The notes under the pieces: model-generated
The model's input: the letters and a program-made list of their open reading frames with translations, nothing else
What the model was told of the DNA's origin: nothing
Database searches by the model: none
In this document: positions 48,573 through 56,772 of the stretch, one piece after another
Numbering within the stretch: the stretch's first letter is position 1
Layout: the number at the start of each line of letters is the position of its first letter
Translations under genes and position numbers: made by a program
From: Deltaproteobacteria bacterium
GTDB lineage: Bacteria; Acidobacteriota; Thermoanaerobaculia; Multivoradales; JAHZIX01
Assembly (NCBI GenBank): GCA_022601195.1
Contig: JAHZIX010000046.1
Location: forward strand, 124,001-188,000
Reading direction: 5' to 3'
DNA: 64,000 nt

Positions 48573-49025
48573 ATGAAGTCCATCGCGGACCCCAAGCGCA
48601 GACGGCAGTTGGTCGAGCGCCTCGAGGCGCTGAGAGTAGACACCCCACGGCGTTGGGGTACCCTCACCGCGGCGGAGATGCTGTGCCATTTGGCCGATGC
48701 GACCTCTGTTCTCTGTCGTTCAGATGTGCCTTTCAAAGCCGGCTTTGCGGCGCCTGTTCTCAAGTGGCTCGCCTTGGGGACCCCTCTTCCTACCCCAAAG
48801 GGGCTAAAGACCCATCCGCAGATCGACCCGTACCGCAATGGGTCCCGGCCCTCAGACTTTGAGACGGATCGCCAGCGAGCTATCGACGGGTTGCTCGAGA
48901 TTGCCGATGCACAACCCGGTGATCTCAATCCTCATCACCCGATTTTCGGTTCCATGTCCGAAGGGGATTGGTGTCGATGGGCCTACGACCACACGAATCA
49001 TCACCTCAAACAATTCGGATTGTAG
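48573..49025 (+). CDS. DinB-fold protein (DUF1569-like)
   Basis: ATG 48573 follows AGGGAGAG. The 150-residue protein begins with a helix (RRRQLVERLEAL), then WGTLTAAEMLCHLADA and a C-terminal DHTNHHLKQFGL. The three histidines H39, H140 and H144 fit the metal triad of DinB four-helix-bundle proteins, some of which are thiol-dependent transferases. HPIFGSMSEGDW before the last helix is typical of the DUF1569-type branch. The next gene also has a DinB fold, 99 bp downstream. Substrate unknown. Confidence 0.75.
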   Translation: MKSIADPKRRRQLVERLEALRVDTPRRWGTLTAAEMLCHLADATSVLCRSDVPFKAGFAAPVLKWLALGTPLPTPKGLKTHPQIDPYRNGSRPSDFETDRQRAIDGLLEIADAQPGDLNPHHPIFGSMSEGDWCRWAYDHTNHHLKQFGL

Positions 49026-49124
49026 GGAAGCTACTCAACTCCAGAGGCAATGCTGGCGGAAAGCGTCAAGGACCACTGGAAGAAGCGAAAGACCAACGGA
49101 ACAGGGAAAAGAAAGGTGCAGAGA

Positions 49125-49652
49125 ATGTTTGACGCAAAGGGATTGGCCGAGCTCCTTCGGCACGGCGAGTGGGCAGACGCGAAGCTGTGGCAGGTCGTTC
49201 TGGATGAAGCAGAAGGACCGCTCGATGACAAAGTCTCCTTCTGGCTGCACCACATTCACCAGGTGCAGCGGGCCTTTCTGCTGGTCTGGCGCGGTGAACC
49301 GTTGGAATTGCCATCCCTGGAGGACTTCGCGACTCCCCTGGACTTGTGCAGCTGGGGGCGAGAAGGGCACGGAGAGCTCCTCCGGTACCTTTCCCTTGCC
49401 AGCTCGGAAGACCTCCACCGGGAGTTGGACTTTCCTTGGAGAGAGCAGATGGAAGAGAAGTTTGAGCGGCCCCTGGACGGAGTCACCCTGGCCCAGTCGG
49501 CCATGCAGGTGGTACTTCACAGCACTCATCATCGGGCACAGGTGGCCAGCCGTCTGCGTGAGTTGGGAGAAGAGCCGCCCATGGTGGATTACATCGCCTG
49601 GCTGTGGCGGGGTAAGCCGGAAACTCAGTGGGATCCAAGCGGGATCGGTTGA
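49125..49652 (+). CDS. DinB family protein
   Basis: ATG 49125 has AAAGG eight bases upstream and starts at the natural first helix (MFDAKGLAELLRHGEWAD); an in-frame ATG at 49050 would add a basic, unstructured extension. The 175-residue protein has HHIHQVQRAFLLVW near residue 42 and LHSTHHRAQVASRLRELG near the end, consistent with the three-His metal site of DinB/YfiT proteins. It lies between the DUF1569-like gene and the HXXEE gene in the same direction, so cotranscription is possible. No substrate can be named. Confidence 0.75.
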   Translation: MFDAKGLAELLRHGEWADAKLWQVVLDEAEGPLDDKVSFWLHHIHQVQRAFLLVWRGEPLELPSLEDFATPLDLCSWGREGHGELLRYLSLASSEDLHRELDFPWREQMEEKFERPLDGVTLAQSAMQVVLHSTHHRAQVASRLRELGEEPPMVDYIAWLWRGKPETQWDPSGIG

Positions 49653-49680
49653 AGGCGTAACTGACGCTGGAACTGGAACT

Positions 49681-50202
49681 GTGACTGGAAGTCTAGGCAG
49701 CGTCCTAGCGAGTACCGGAGTCCTTAGCTTGGCACTGATCCTCGCTGCATACTTGACCTGGCAAAGGCCCCTGCTGATCTCTAACGGGAAGGGATGCCAG
49801 AGGACGCGGCGAGTTTTTCTTTTTGCAGTGGCTGTGCAGTGTGTTCATTTTCTGGAAGAGCTCGTCACCGGTTTCGATGTCGAGTTCCCTAAGTTACTCG
49901 GCCTGCCGCCTTGGCCGGCGGACTTCTTTGTCGTCTTCAACGTACTCTGGATCGCTATTTGGATCCTCTCTTCCGTAGGGTTGGAGCAGGGGCGTCAACT
50001 AGCTCTCTTGCCGATTTGGTTCTTTGCTTTGGGAATGGCCATCAATGGCTTAGCCCACCCTGCTCTCGCGGTGAGGGCAGGAGGCTATTTTCCTGGCTTA
50101 GGGAGCTCCCCGGTGGTAGGAACGGTAGGTGTGGTGCTCCTGATTCGCCTGGTTGACATCACAGAGAAAAAGCGAGGCCGGAGAGCCCACGAGGAGTCCT
50201 GA
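49681..50202 (+). CDS. HXXEE-domain integral membrane protein
   Basis: The product has about five hydrophobic helices and the signature HFLEE (H-x-x-E-E) in helix 2, with a second conserved-looking His in NGLAHPAL followed by GGYFPG. These features match HXXEE proteins, membrane proteins of unknown, possibly metal-dependent enzymatic role. GTG 49681 is the best start: it puts the first helix (VLSLALILAAYLTW) near the N-terminus. The ribosome site is weak (GGAACTGGAACT). A longer frame reaching back to 48838 overlaps two DinB genes and is rejected. Length is 173 residues. Confidence 0.65.
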   Translation: MTGSLGSVLASTGVLSLALILAAYLTWQRPLLISNGKGCQRTRRVFLFAVAVQCVHFLEELVTGFDVEFPKLLGLPPWPADFFVVFNVLWIAIWILSSVGLEQGRQLALLPIWFFALGMAINGLAHPALAVRAGGYFPGLGSSPVVGTVGVVLLIRLVDITEKKRGRRAHEES

Positions 50203-50203
50203 A

Positions 50204-50332
50204 ATGTGCCCCGAGCTTGCTGATCTGAGTGCCGCCGAAGCACGACTACCTGCGATGACTTATCTGCCGACGACTCGAGAGCCGGCAGACGGAGACTCAT
50301 CCGAATCCCTGTCTCTCACGAAGAGGTCTTGA
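50204..50332 (+). CDS. Possible 42-residue leader ORF before the decarboxylase
   Basis: ATG 50204 has a good AGGAG seven bases upstream, and the frame runs to a TGA three bases before the decarboxylase GTG. Its product (MCPELADLSAAEARL...) has no known motif. It fills the gap between two genes exactly, so it may be a coupled leader peptide or a remnant of a coding region; real expression is unproven. Confidence 0.3.
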   Translation: MCPELADLSAAEARLPAMTYLPTTREPADGDSSESLSLTKRS

Positions 50333-50335
50333 ACC

Positions 50336-51772
50336 GTGGACAAAGAAAATCCCTTCGATCTGTCGTCAGAAGAGTTCCGCCGCCTCGGCTATGGGCTCGT
50401 GGACAAGATGGCGGAGCTTCTCGAGAACGAGTCCCGAGATCCTGTGATCACCGAGACCACGGGCGCTCAGTCTAGGGATCTGTGGAACGAACCCCTACCG
50501 CAAGCGGGTACTCCTTTCGAAGAGCTCCTCGCCGGGCCGGTAGCCGCGATCACCAAGACTTGCCGTAAGAACGGTCATCCGCGCTTCTTCGGCTACGTAT
50601 CCGCTTCCGCAGACCCGGTGGGGGTGTTAGCAGATGCCCTGGCGTCGGTGCTGAACCAGAACATGACGGCTTGGCGGTCGGCTCCCGGAGCAGCGGCTTT
50701 GGAGCGGCAAGTGGTGCGTTGGCTGGGGGAGCTGACCGGATTCCAGGGTGGCGGCCATGGTCTGTTGACCAGCGGTGGCTCCATGGCCAACAGCATCGCC
50801 TTGAGCTGTGCCCTGGCTCGAACTCAGCAAAGAGCTGAGCTACCCCCGGAAGACAGAAGTGGCCTGACTCTCTACCTGAGCCGTGAGAGCCACCTCTCCA
50901 TGCCCAAAGCAGCCCTGGCATTGGGCATTCCGCCGGCCAACATTCGACGGGTAGACGTTGATGAGAATCGCCGCCTCCGCCTCGACAGCCTCCAGGATCG
51001 GCTTCGTGCCGACCTCGCCGCGGGCTTGCTGCCATTTTGCGTTTGCGCCTCCGCCGGCACCGCCAACACCGGCATCATCGATCCCTTGGAAGAAATCGCC
51101 CGGCTGTGTACCGAGCACGACTTGTGGTTTCACATCGACGGCGCCTATGGCGCTCCAGCCGTGCTCACGGAGGACTACCGCTGGATGGCCCGTGCCTTTT
51201 CCCAGGCGGATTCTCTCTCTCTGGACCCGCACAAATGGCTCTTCGCTCCTCTGGATGTCGGCTGTGTTCTGCTGCGGGACTCCGAAGCTTCTCGCCGCGC
51301 CTTTTCCCACCAAACCGAATACGTCGCGGTTCAACAGACCGACCCTTACGAATCCTTCGCCTTCTTCGATCATGGCCCCGAGCTCTCCCGACGCTTCCGG
51401 GCCCTCAAGGTCTGGATGATCCTCAAGGCTCGGGGCACCGATGCCCTCGCTGCGGCCATCGACAACAATATCCAGCTTCGTCGTCACCTCGACTCTCGAA
51501 TCGCCCATCACCCTCAACTGGAGCTTCTGGGGTCGGACCTCAGCATCAGCTGTTTCCGCTTTCTCCCCAACTCGACGACCCCCGCAGAGACCCTCAACGC
51601 CCTCAACCGCCGCATTCTCGAAACTCTCGTCCGGGAAGGGAGGCTCTTCATGTCCCCCACAGCCCTCGAAGGTCGCTACTCTCTGCGCATCTGCATTGTG
51701 AATTTCCGCACCACCAAGCCGGACATAGACTTCCTCCTCGACGAAGTCCTCCGAGTCGGCAACACCCGCTGA
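50336..51772 (+). CDS. PLP-dependent group II (aromatic-L-amino-acid type) decarboxylase
   Basis: GTG 50336 follows AGAGG nine bases upstream. The 478-residue length is normal for aromatic amino acid or DABA-type decarboxylases of PLP fold type I. Visible motifs are the substrate/PLP helix GLLTSGGSMANS, HIDGAYGAP with the PLP-pyridine Asp, and the Schiff-base lysine in SLDPHKWLFAP (K300). The enzyme removes CO2 from an L-amino acid; the likely substrates are aromatic amino acids, but glutamate or diaminobutyrate cannot be excluded. It is the last gene of a same-strand run starting at 48573. Confidence 0.88.
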   Translation: MDKENPFDLSSEEFRRLGYGLVDKMAELLENESRDPVITETTGAQSRDLWNEPLPQAGTPFEELLAGPVAAITKTCRKNGHPRFFGYVSASADPVGVLADALASVLNQNMTAWRSAPGAAALERQVVRWLGELTGFQGGGHGLLTSGGSMANSIALSCALARTQQRAELPPEDRSGLTLYLSRESHLSMPKAALALGIPPANIRRVDVDENRRLRLDSLQDRLRADLAAGLLPFCVCASAGTANTGIIDPLEEIARLCTEHDLWFHIDGAYGAPAVLTEDYRWMARAFSQADSLSLDPHKWLFAPLDVGCVLLRDSEASRRAFSHQTEYVAVQQTDPYESFAFFDHGPELSRRFRALKVWMILKARGTDALAAAIDNNIQLRRHLDSRIAHHPQLELLGSDLSISCFRFLPNSTTPAETLNALNRRILETLVREGRLFMSPTALEGRYSLRICIVNFRTTKPDIDFLLDEVLRVGNTR

Positions 51773-51783
51773 CGCCTCACTTA

Positions 51784-51919
51784 GGTGTCAGGCATGCACT
51801 CCGTGCACTGCTTAAATGCGATGGTCCCTTTATTTTCGAGGAAGAGTCCACAAATCTATCGGTACGGGGTGATGGAGTCGCTGTTATTTTAGCGATGCAC
51901 GGAACGCATGCCTGACACC
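51784..51919. mobile_element. MITE-like element with 33-bp terminal inverted repeats
   Basis: The left end (51784-51816) and the reverse complement of the right end (51887-51919) agree at 28 of 33 positions, starting with the identical 14-mer GGTGTCAGGCATGC. The interior is 70 bp of unrelated, AT-richer DNA with no coding capacity. Single copies of the same 33-nt unit occur at 11541 and 14117. It lies 11 bp after the decarboxylase stop codon. It could be a small non-autonomous element or a paired REP-type structure; no transposase is in the window. Confidence 0.65.
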
Positions 51920-51992
51920 CCTTTCGGGGTGGAGGCTCTGGCGAGCTGGTCGATTTGGGGTCGAGCAGCTCGCCAGAGGTGCGGAATTCCGC
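51917..51992. terminator. Cluster of hairpins between convergent genes
   Basis: Three perfect inverted repeats follow one another: ACCCC/GGGGT (51917-51930), CTCTGGCGAGCTG with its complement at 51966-51978, and the 12-bp palindrome GCGGAATTCCGC (51981-51992). None ends in a T run, so they may block read-through from both sides rather than act as classical terminators. Confidence 0.4.
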
Positions 51993-52035
51993 GGAGGAGG
52001 AGTTTGGCGAGTGAGAGGAGAGGAGCGGAAGGGCC

Positions 52036-52422
52036 TTAGGCAGGTAGAGGGCCGGGATCGAAGTTCCCGAAGAAGCGGATACGGCCGATCTTGCCGTTTT
52101 TCCAGTGCTCGAGGACGGATTGATTGACGACCACCGAGCCGCGATCGGATTGATCCCATTTCATGGTCGCCTGGTAAAACACAGTCCCATTGCCGTCGCC
52201 CAGGTCTTCAATGTCGGAGGCCAATACTTCGATGCCGTGGTATGCGGTGACTTTCTGCAGGAATTTGCGCTCATTGGCCGCCATCGCTTCTCGACCCTGA
52301 AAAGGATCAGAGGAATTTTCCTGGGCGATCACGTTCTCGGCATAAAAGTCATCGATCCCTTCTGCGAACTTTCCTTGCTTGAGATAGTCGATCACTTGCC
52401 CGTGTAGTTTTTCTAAAGACAT
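52036..52422 (-). CDS. SnoaL-like / NTF2-fold protein
   Basis: The 128-residue protein has the start helix EKLHGQVIDYLKQGKFAEGI, FYAENVIAQEN, FQGREAM and the final strand WKNGKIGRIRFFGNFDP, which together match small SnoaL-like proteins of the NTF2 fold (nuclear transport factor 2 like). Such proteins are ligand-binding or isomerase-like; no catalytic residue set is visible here. GGAGG precedes the ATG. It stands alone on the minus strand between the hairpin cluster and the membrane regulator gene. Confidence 0.75.
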   Translation of the reverse strand: MSLEKLHGQVIDYLKQGKFAEGIDDFYAENVIAQENSSDPFQGREAMAANERKFLQKVTAYHGIEVLASDIEDLGDGNGTVFYQATMKWDQSDRGSVVVNQSVLEHWKNGKIGRIRFFGNFDPGPLPA

Positions 52423-52599
52423 GTCAAACCCTCCGTGGAGTGAAATTGGAGTTAGGTCTGCTCTTTTGTGAGTTGGAGTGAATGGGGTTTCTTTTCCCCT
52501 TCAGGTCCTTCTCGATAGAGCCAATCTCTGCGTCTATTACCTCAGATGCAGCGAGGTGCCCAGGTCTTACCTCGGCGGGGAATCTTTTTTTAGGAAGGG

Positions 52600-53751
52600 C
52601 TAGGGAAGGCGGGAGAGAAACTCGGAACGTTCCTTGCGAACGCCTTCGTCCAATTGCCGGAGGCGCTCCAGAAAGTAGAGCAGGACGCGGCTTTCGAAAA
52701 GCCAGGCGACGAAGAGAAAGAGGAGGCATTTGAGGACGAGGGCGAGGAAGGTGAGGACCAGCATGAGCTGGGGATGGGATTGAAAGACCGGCCAGGCTCC
52801 CTGGATACAAGCGTAGAGATAGAGGGAGGCGATGACCCATGGGGGAGGATCGATATATTTGCTGTCCAAGCGACCGACGAAAAGAGCCAAGGCCGTGCCC
52901 TGGCCAAAACCGCTCAACCAACCAAACCATTGTTGGAGCTCCCAGCCGATGCCCAGGGCGAGAACGGCCGCTTCTAGGAGTGGGAGCAAAACGGCGATGG
53001 CGAGCCAGGCTTCGAGCGGTAGAACTTGTTTGCGGGACAGGTCCGCGGCGATGGTGGGCCGGGCGACGACTTCATAGGCTAGGAACAGAAGCACGGTAGC
53101 GCTGTTCTGAACCAGGTTGAGGCCCACGACGAGCCATCGGGAGGCGTTCGAAAGCGGCAGGTCGGCACTGGGAAGAACCCCTAAGAAGGCTGCCGCGGTC
53201 AGACCCAGGTAGAGGAAGAGCCAGGCCATCCAGATGGCTCCCCAATATCGCCGCAGGTCGGTGGCCGCTGCCAGGGCCAGGCGCAAGGGCTGCTCTGGCT
53301 CGGTCCGCAGTGGCAGCGGGGCGATTCCGCGGGGAAGGCGAGTCAGCAGTACCAGGATGACCAAGAACTGCACCCCTTGTACAGCGGAAGACAGGTGGGG
53401 GGTGGAGAGGCTGCGCTTGAGCAGGAGGGCGGTTAGAGCGGCTCCCAGAATGCCGATCCACAAGCTGCCGTTGCGCCAACGAAGCAGCCAAGTACCAAAG
53501 CCTTCGAAGCGGACGACCAGGGAAGGGGGCGCGCCCGGTAGGGTCAAGGATTCCACTGGAAGGCCCAAGACTTCGGCGAGGATCTCAATGGTTTTGCGCT
53601 GCGGTTGCCGGGGGCCGTAGATGGCATTGGCAATCGTATTCTTGGACAGAGCGGTGCGCCGTTCGACTTCCGCCATGGAAAGGGATTGCCTCTCGAGGTG
53701 GGCGAGAATCACCTCTCCCGCCGGCGTGGGAATCTTGGAATCGGAGGCCAT
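52600..53751 (-). CDS. Membrane-bound HTH regulator
   Basis: Residues 1-75 form an XRE/Cro-type helix-turn-helix (MAEVERRTALSKNTIANAIYG, then TIEILAEVLGLPVESL). After a short linker, residues about 90-365 carry around seven to eight hydrophobic helices (for example VQFLVILVLLTRL, WLAIAVLLPLLEAAVLALGI and LTFLALVLKCLLFLFVAWLF). A cytoplasmic DNA-binding domain joined to a polytopic membrane domain suggests a one-component sensor acting at the membrane. It is divergent from the sodium symporter gene across 114 bp, so control of that gene and of itself is the natural guess. No Shine-Dalgarno is clear. The membrane part is not recognised. Confidence 0.7.
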   Translation of the reverse strand: MASDSKIPTPAGEVILAHLERQSLSMAEVERRTALSKNTIANAIYGPRQPQRKTIEILAEVLGLPVESLTLPGAPPSLVVRFEGFGTWLLRWRNGSLWIGILGAALTALLLKRSLSTPHLSSAVQGVQFLVILVLLTRLPRGIAPLPLRTEPEQPLRLALAAATDLRRYWGAIWMAWLFLYLGLTAAAFLGVLPSADLPLSNASRWLVVGLNLVQNSATVLLFLAYEVVARPTIAADLSRKQVLPLEAWLAIAVLLPLLEAAVLALGIGWELQQWFGWLSGFGQGTALALFVGRLDSKYIDPPPWVIASLYLYACIQGAWPVFQSHPQLMLVLTFLALVLKCLLFLFVAWLFESRVLLYFLERLRQLDEGVRKERSEFLSRLP

Positions 53752-53865
53752 AGGGCGATTCTATGCTCGGATTGCCTGCGTTTTGAACGATGCAGCCGAG
53801 ATTGAGACCCGATTGACCCAACTTTGCCGTGGCTTGCTCGACGGCCTCCGCCCTAGGGTTGGGGC

Positions 53866-55491
53866 ATGGATCATCTAGCGGCCAGCAGCACGGAGGTCTT
53901 GGCTCCCGCGGACCTCAAATCGAAGGTAGACAGCCCCATCCAGCGGGACCCTGCTCAGCGCGGCCAATGGAGTCGCCTGGGGTTTGTTTTCGCTGCCTCG
54001 GGTAGTGCCATTGGCTTGGGGAATATCGTCTTCTTTCCCGCCAACGCCTACCGCTATGGAGGCGGGGCTTTCTACCTGCCTTACCTCGTCGCGTTGTTCA
54101 CGGTGGGCATTCCCCTACTGATCCTAGAGTTGGGGTTGGGGCACCAACAGAGGCGCGCCTACCCAGCGGCTCTGCGCCAGGTCGCTGGGCGCAAAGGGGA
54201 ATTCCTCGGTTGGTGGGCCTTGGTCAACACCTCGATCATTACCCTCTACTACGTCGCCATTCTGGCCTGGGTGATTGGCATGTTTGTCGGGTCTTGGGGC
54301 CCTTTGTGGAAACCTCTTGCTAGCCTTACGGGGTTCCAGGTAGAGAGCCTAGCCAATCCCCAGGGTTTCTTCTTCCAGCTGGTGTCCTCGTGGCGACCTC
54401 TCGGTTTTGCGATGGTGGTTTGGAGCCTGAATGCTGCTGTCGTTTGGCGCGGGGCAGCGGGTATTGAGCGGGCGGTCAAGATCTTTGTTCCCGCTATGTG
54501 GCTTCTCATGTTGGTACTGGTCTTTCGAGGGATCACTTTGCCCGGAGGCGAGCAGGGCGTTTGGTCTCTCTTTGAGCCCAACCTCGAGGCGATGGCGGAC
54601 GTATCGGTTTGGCGAGGAGCTTTCAGCCAGATCTTCTTCACCTTATCGATTGGCTTTGGAGTCATGACGGCTTACGGATCCTACTTGCCGAAGCGAAGCG
54701 ATCAGGCCAATAACTCCTTGTTGATTGCCTGCCTCAATTGTGGATTTGAGTACATTGCCGGCATCGCTATCTTCGCCATGCTCTTTTCCTTCGCGGTGGT
54801 TCCTCAGGCAAGTACGATCGCCATGTCGTTCTTTGTCGTTCCCCAGGGGATTGCTCAGCTGCCCGGGGGAGAGGGGGTCGTGACGTCCTTCGGTGCGGCC
54901 TTCTTTCTTCTCCTGCTCCTGGCTGGATTGTCGTCGACGGTGTCCCTGGTGGAGAGCTTGGTGGCGGCCTTGGAGGATAAATTCTCGGTGCGGCGACGAT
55001 CGGCTGTGCTCGCCATCTGCGCCTTGGGAATCGTCGGCAGTGCGACATTCACTTTGCCCCAGGTGGTCAACCCAGGGTTGGAAAACAACGGGACCCTGGG
55101 GCTAACCCTTCTCGACCTGGTAGACCACTGGGTGTTTGGCTACGGTCTATTGGTGGTGGGGCTGTCTCAGTGTCTGCTGCTGGGGCAAAAGCACAGAATC
55201 GAGAGCCTGAGAGCCGGGATCAACCGGCAGTCCAGGTGGCGACTGGGCCCATGGTATGGCCTACTGATTCGGTGGTTCATCCCTGGAATCCTCGTCGTCA
55301 TCCTGTTGACCGCATTGGTGCAGGAGATCCGCGGTGGTCTCTATGGAATGTCCTATGGGGACCACCTAGGAGAGGGCTACGGTTGGCTCGCCGGGTCCCC
55401 CTTAGCCGCATTGGGGCTGTGGCTGGTCCTGCCGGCAGCCATCGCTTGGGGCCTGACTCGCCGCCGACCGAATTCAACGGGGGGCCGGTGA
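53866..55491 (+). CDS. Neurotransmitter:sodium symporter (NSS/SNF) family transporter
   Basis: The 541-residue protein has about twelve transmembrane helices and the NSS signature in TM1: GSAIGLGN (46-53), then NGGGAF-like YRYGGGAFYLPYL and GIPLLILELGLGH. NSS proteins couple sodium influx to uptake of amino acids or amines. The TM1 residue that in LeuT is the extracellular-gate arginine (LRFP) is phenylalanine here (VFFP, F56), so the gate is altered. The N-terminus has an unusual hydrophilic extension of about 35 residues. The stop codon overlaps the ATG of the next gene (TGATG), so the two proteins are translationally coupled. Confidence 0.87.
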   Translation: MDHLAASSTEVLAPADLKSKVDSPIQRDPAQRGQWSRLGFVFAASGSAIGLGNIVFFPANAYRYGGGAFYLPYLVALFTVGIPLLILELGLGHQQRRAYPAALRQVAGRKGEFLGWWALVNTSIITLYYVAILAWVIGMFVGSWGPLWKPLASLTGFQVESLANPQGFFFQLVSSWRPLGFAMVVWSLNAAVVWRGAAGIERAVKIFVPAMWLLMLVLVFRGITLPGGEQGVWSLFEPNLEAMADVSVWRGAFSQIFFTLSIGFGVMTAYGSYLPKRSDQANNSLLIACLNCGFEYIAGIAIFAMLFSFAVVPQASTIAMSFFVVPQGIAQLPGGEGVVTSFGAAFFLLLLLAGLSSTVSLVESLVAALEDKFSVRRRSAVLAICALGIVGSATFTLPQVVNPGLENNGTLGLTLLDLVDHWVFGYGLLVVGLSQCLLLGQKHRIESLRAGINRQSRWRLGPWYGLLIRWFIPGILVVILLTALVQEIRGGLYGMSYGDHLGEGYGWLAGSPLAALGLWLVLPAAIAWGLTRRRPNSTGGR

Positions 55492-55964
55492 TGAGAACAG
55501 CTTACTGGCTGCTGAGGGACGGGTCCCTGAGGTATTGGCTGCTGAGGTATTGGCTGCTCACCCTACTTCTACTGCCCATCGCTGTCTCGGCTCAGGGAGT
55601 GGAGATTCGGGTTGAGCCGGATCTTCTTCAGGTCGGGGAAGAGGTTGGAATCGAGCTGGAAGGTGCCGACGAAGAGGGGCCGGGGGTCTCCCTGTGGGTG
55701 CACCACCTCCCGGGCAGTCAGCTTGCCCGAGCCTCAAAGGTCGATCCGGGAGCGAGTCCCGGGAGATTCGATTGGCAACCGGCTAGGGCAGGGCTGGTGC
55801 GTTTGGAGGCCCAGAGTCAGGATGGGGAAGTCTTGGCCCAGCGGGATCTGGCGGTGCGTTTCAACGGTTTGCCGTACCTCGCCCTCGGCGTCCTCCTGGC
55901 CGCTGGTGGCTTGCTCCTCGCTGGCGCTTGGACAGGGTTTCGAGGTCTCTTTCAATCCTCCTAG
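55491..55964 (+). CDS. Membrane-anchored partner of the sodium symporter
   Basis: ATG 55491 shares one base with the symporter stop. The 157-residue protein has an N-terminal hydrophobic segment with an in-frame 15-bp duplication (RYWLL twice), an exported beta-sandwich-like part (EIRVEPDLLQVGEEVGIELEG, VRLEAQSQDGEV) resembling an Ig-like fold, and a C-terminal transmembrane helix (YLALGVLLAAGGLLLAGAW). Some bacterial NSS transporters need a small membrane subunit (MetS with MetP in Corynebacterium); this protein is larger and unrelated in sequence, but its position suggests a similar accessory role. Family not recognised. Confidence 0.6.
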   Translation: MRTAYWLLRDGSLRYWLLRYWLLTLLLLPIAVSAQGVEIRVEPDLLQVGEEVGIELEGADEEGPGVSLWVHHLPGSQLARASKVDPGASPGRFDWQPARAGLVRLEAQSQDGEVLAQRDLAVRFNGLPYLALGVLLAAGGLLLAGAWTGFRGLFQSS

Positions 55965-56055
55965 GTGGGGACCCTCTCTCTCTTGGCCTATACTCGCCCA
56001 GGCGCACCGCAAGGTTCCTTTGGAGGGGACCTAGTCGGCAGCTGCTAGGAGAAAT

Positions 56056-56766
56056 ATGACCATGGCAGGAGAACGCAGCATTCTAGTGACCGGTGGCACG
56101 GGAGCCCTGGGACAGGCGGTGGTGGCCCATGGCTTAGAAGCGGGATACCAGGTCCATGTGACTTGGGTGGTCCGCGACGAGGTGAGGTTCCTGGAGCAGC
56201 ACCTGGGGGATTCCTTCGGTGCCATCCAACTACACGAAGCGGACGTCACCCAGGAGGACCAGGTCGCGGCTCTCTTCGCGGCAGTGACCGCTGCAGGCCC
56301 CTTGTGGGCGGTGGCCAACATCGTGGGTGGTTTCGCCTATGCATCTCTCTCGGATACAGATTTCGAGACCTGGCGCCGCATGATGGAGATGAACGCGACG
56401 AGCTGTTTTCTATGTTGTCGGGAGGCCGCCAAAGTCCTCAAAGCCAATGGAGGAGGCCGCATCGTCAACGTTGCGGCCATGCCGGCTTTGGCACGAGGGG
56501 CCGCTTTCATGAGCGCCTATGCGGCTTCGAAAGCGGCGGTGCTCAACCTGACTCAAAGCCTGGCCGAAGAGCTTGCCCCGGACGGAATCACTGTCAACTC
56601 CATCGTCCCCTCCATCATCGATACCCCCGCCAACCGCCAAGCCATGCCCGACGCGGATACCTCCAGTTGGCTCCCCCCGAAGGAGATCGCGGGAGCGATG
56701 GGATTCCTCATGAGTGACGCCGCCCGAATCGTCAATGGGTCGGCGCTGGCGTTGTCCTTGGGCTAG
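56056..56766 (+). CDS. Short-chain dehydrogenase/reductase (SDR)
   Basis: AGGAG precedes ATG 56056. The 236-residue protein has the classical cofactor motif TGGTGALG (12-19) and the active-site Tyr/Lys in YAASK (Y155, K159). The position of the catalytic serine carries NVAAMP instead, so Ser is absent; related proteins with NVGARAAL and SIIDTPANR likewise lack it. Conserved C-terminal IVPSIIDTPANR places it in that branch. It probably uses NAD(P)H to reduce a carbonyl or quinone-like substrate; none can be named. It starts 91 bp after the symporter partner. Confidence 0.85.
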   Translation: MTMAGERSILVTGGTGALGQAVVAHGLEAGYQVHVTWVVRDEVRFLEQHLGDSFGAIQLHEADVTQEDQVAALFAAVTAAGPLWAVANIVGGFAYASLSDTDFETWRRMMEMNATSCFLCCREAAKVLKANGGGRIVNVAAMPALARGAAFMSAYAASKAAVLNLTQSLAEELAPDGITVNSIVPSIIDTPANRQAMPDADTSSWLPPKEIAGAMGFLMSDAARIVNGSALALSLG

Positions 56767-56772
56767 TAGCTA

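Noticed and set aside
48838..50202. A 454-codon ORF spanning the DinB and HXXEE region
   Set aside because: Its first two thirds run over two well-supported DinB-fold genes in other frames; only the part from GTG 49681 has membrane-protein character.
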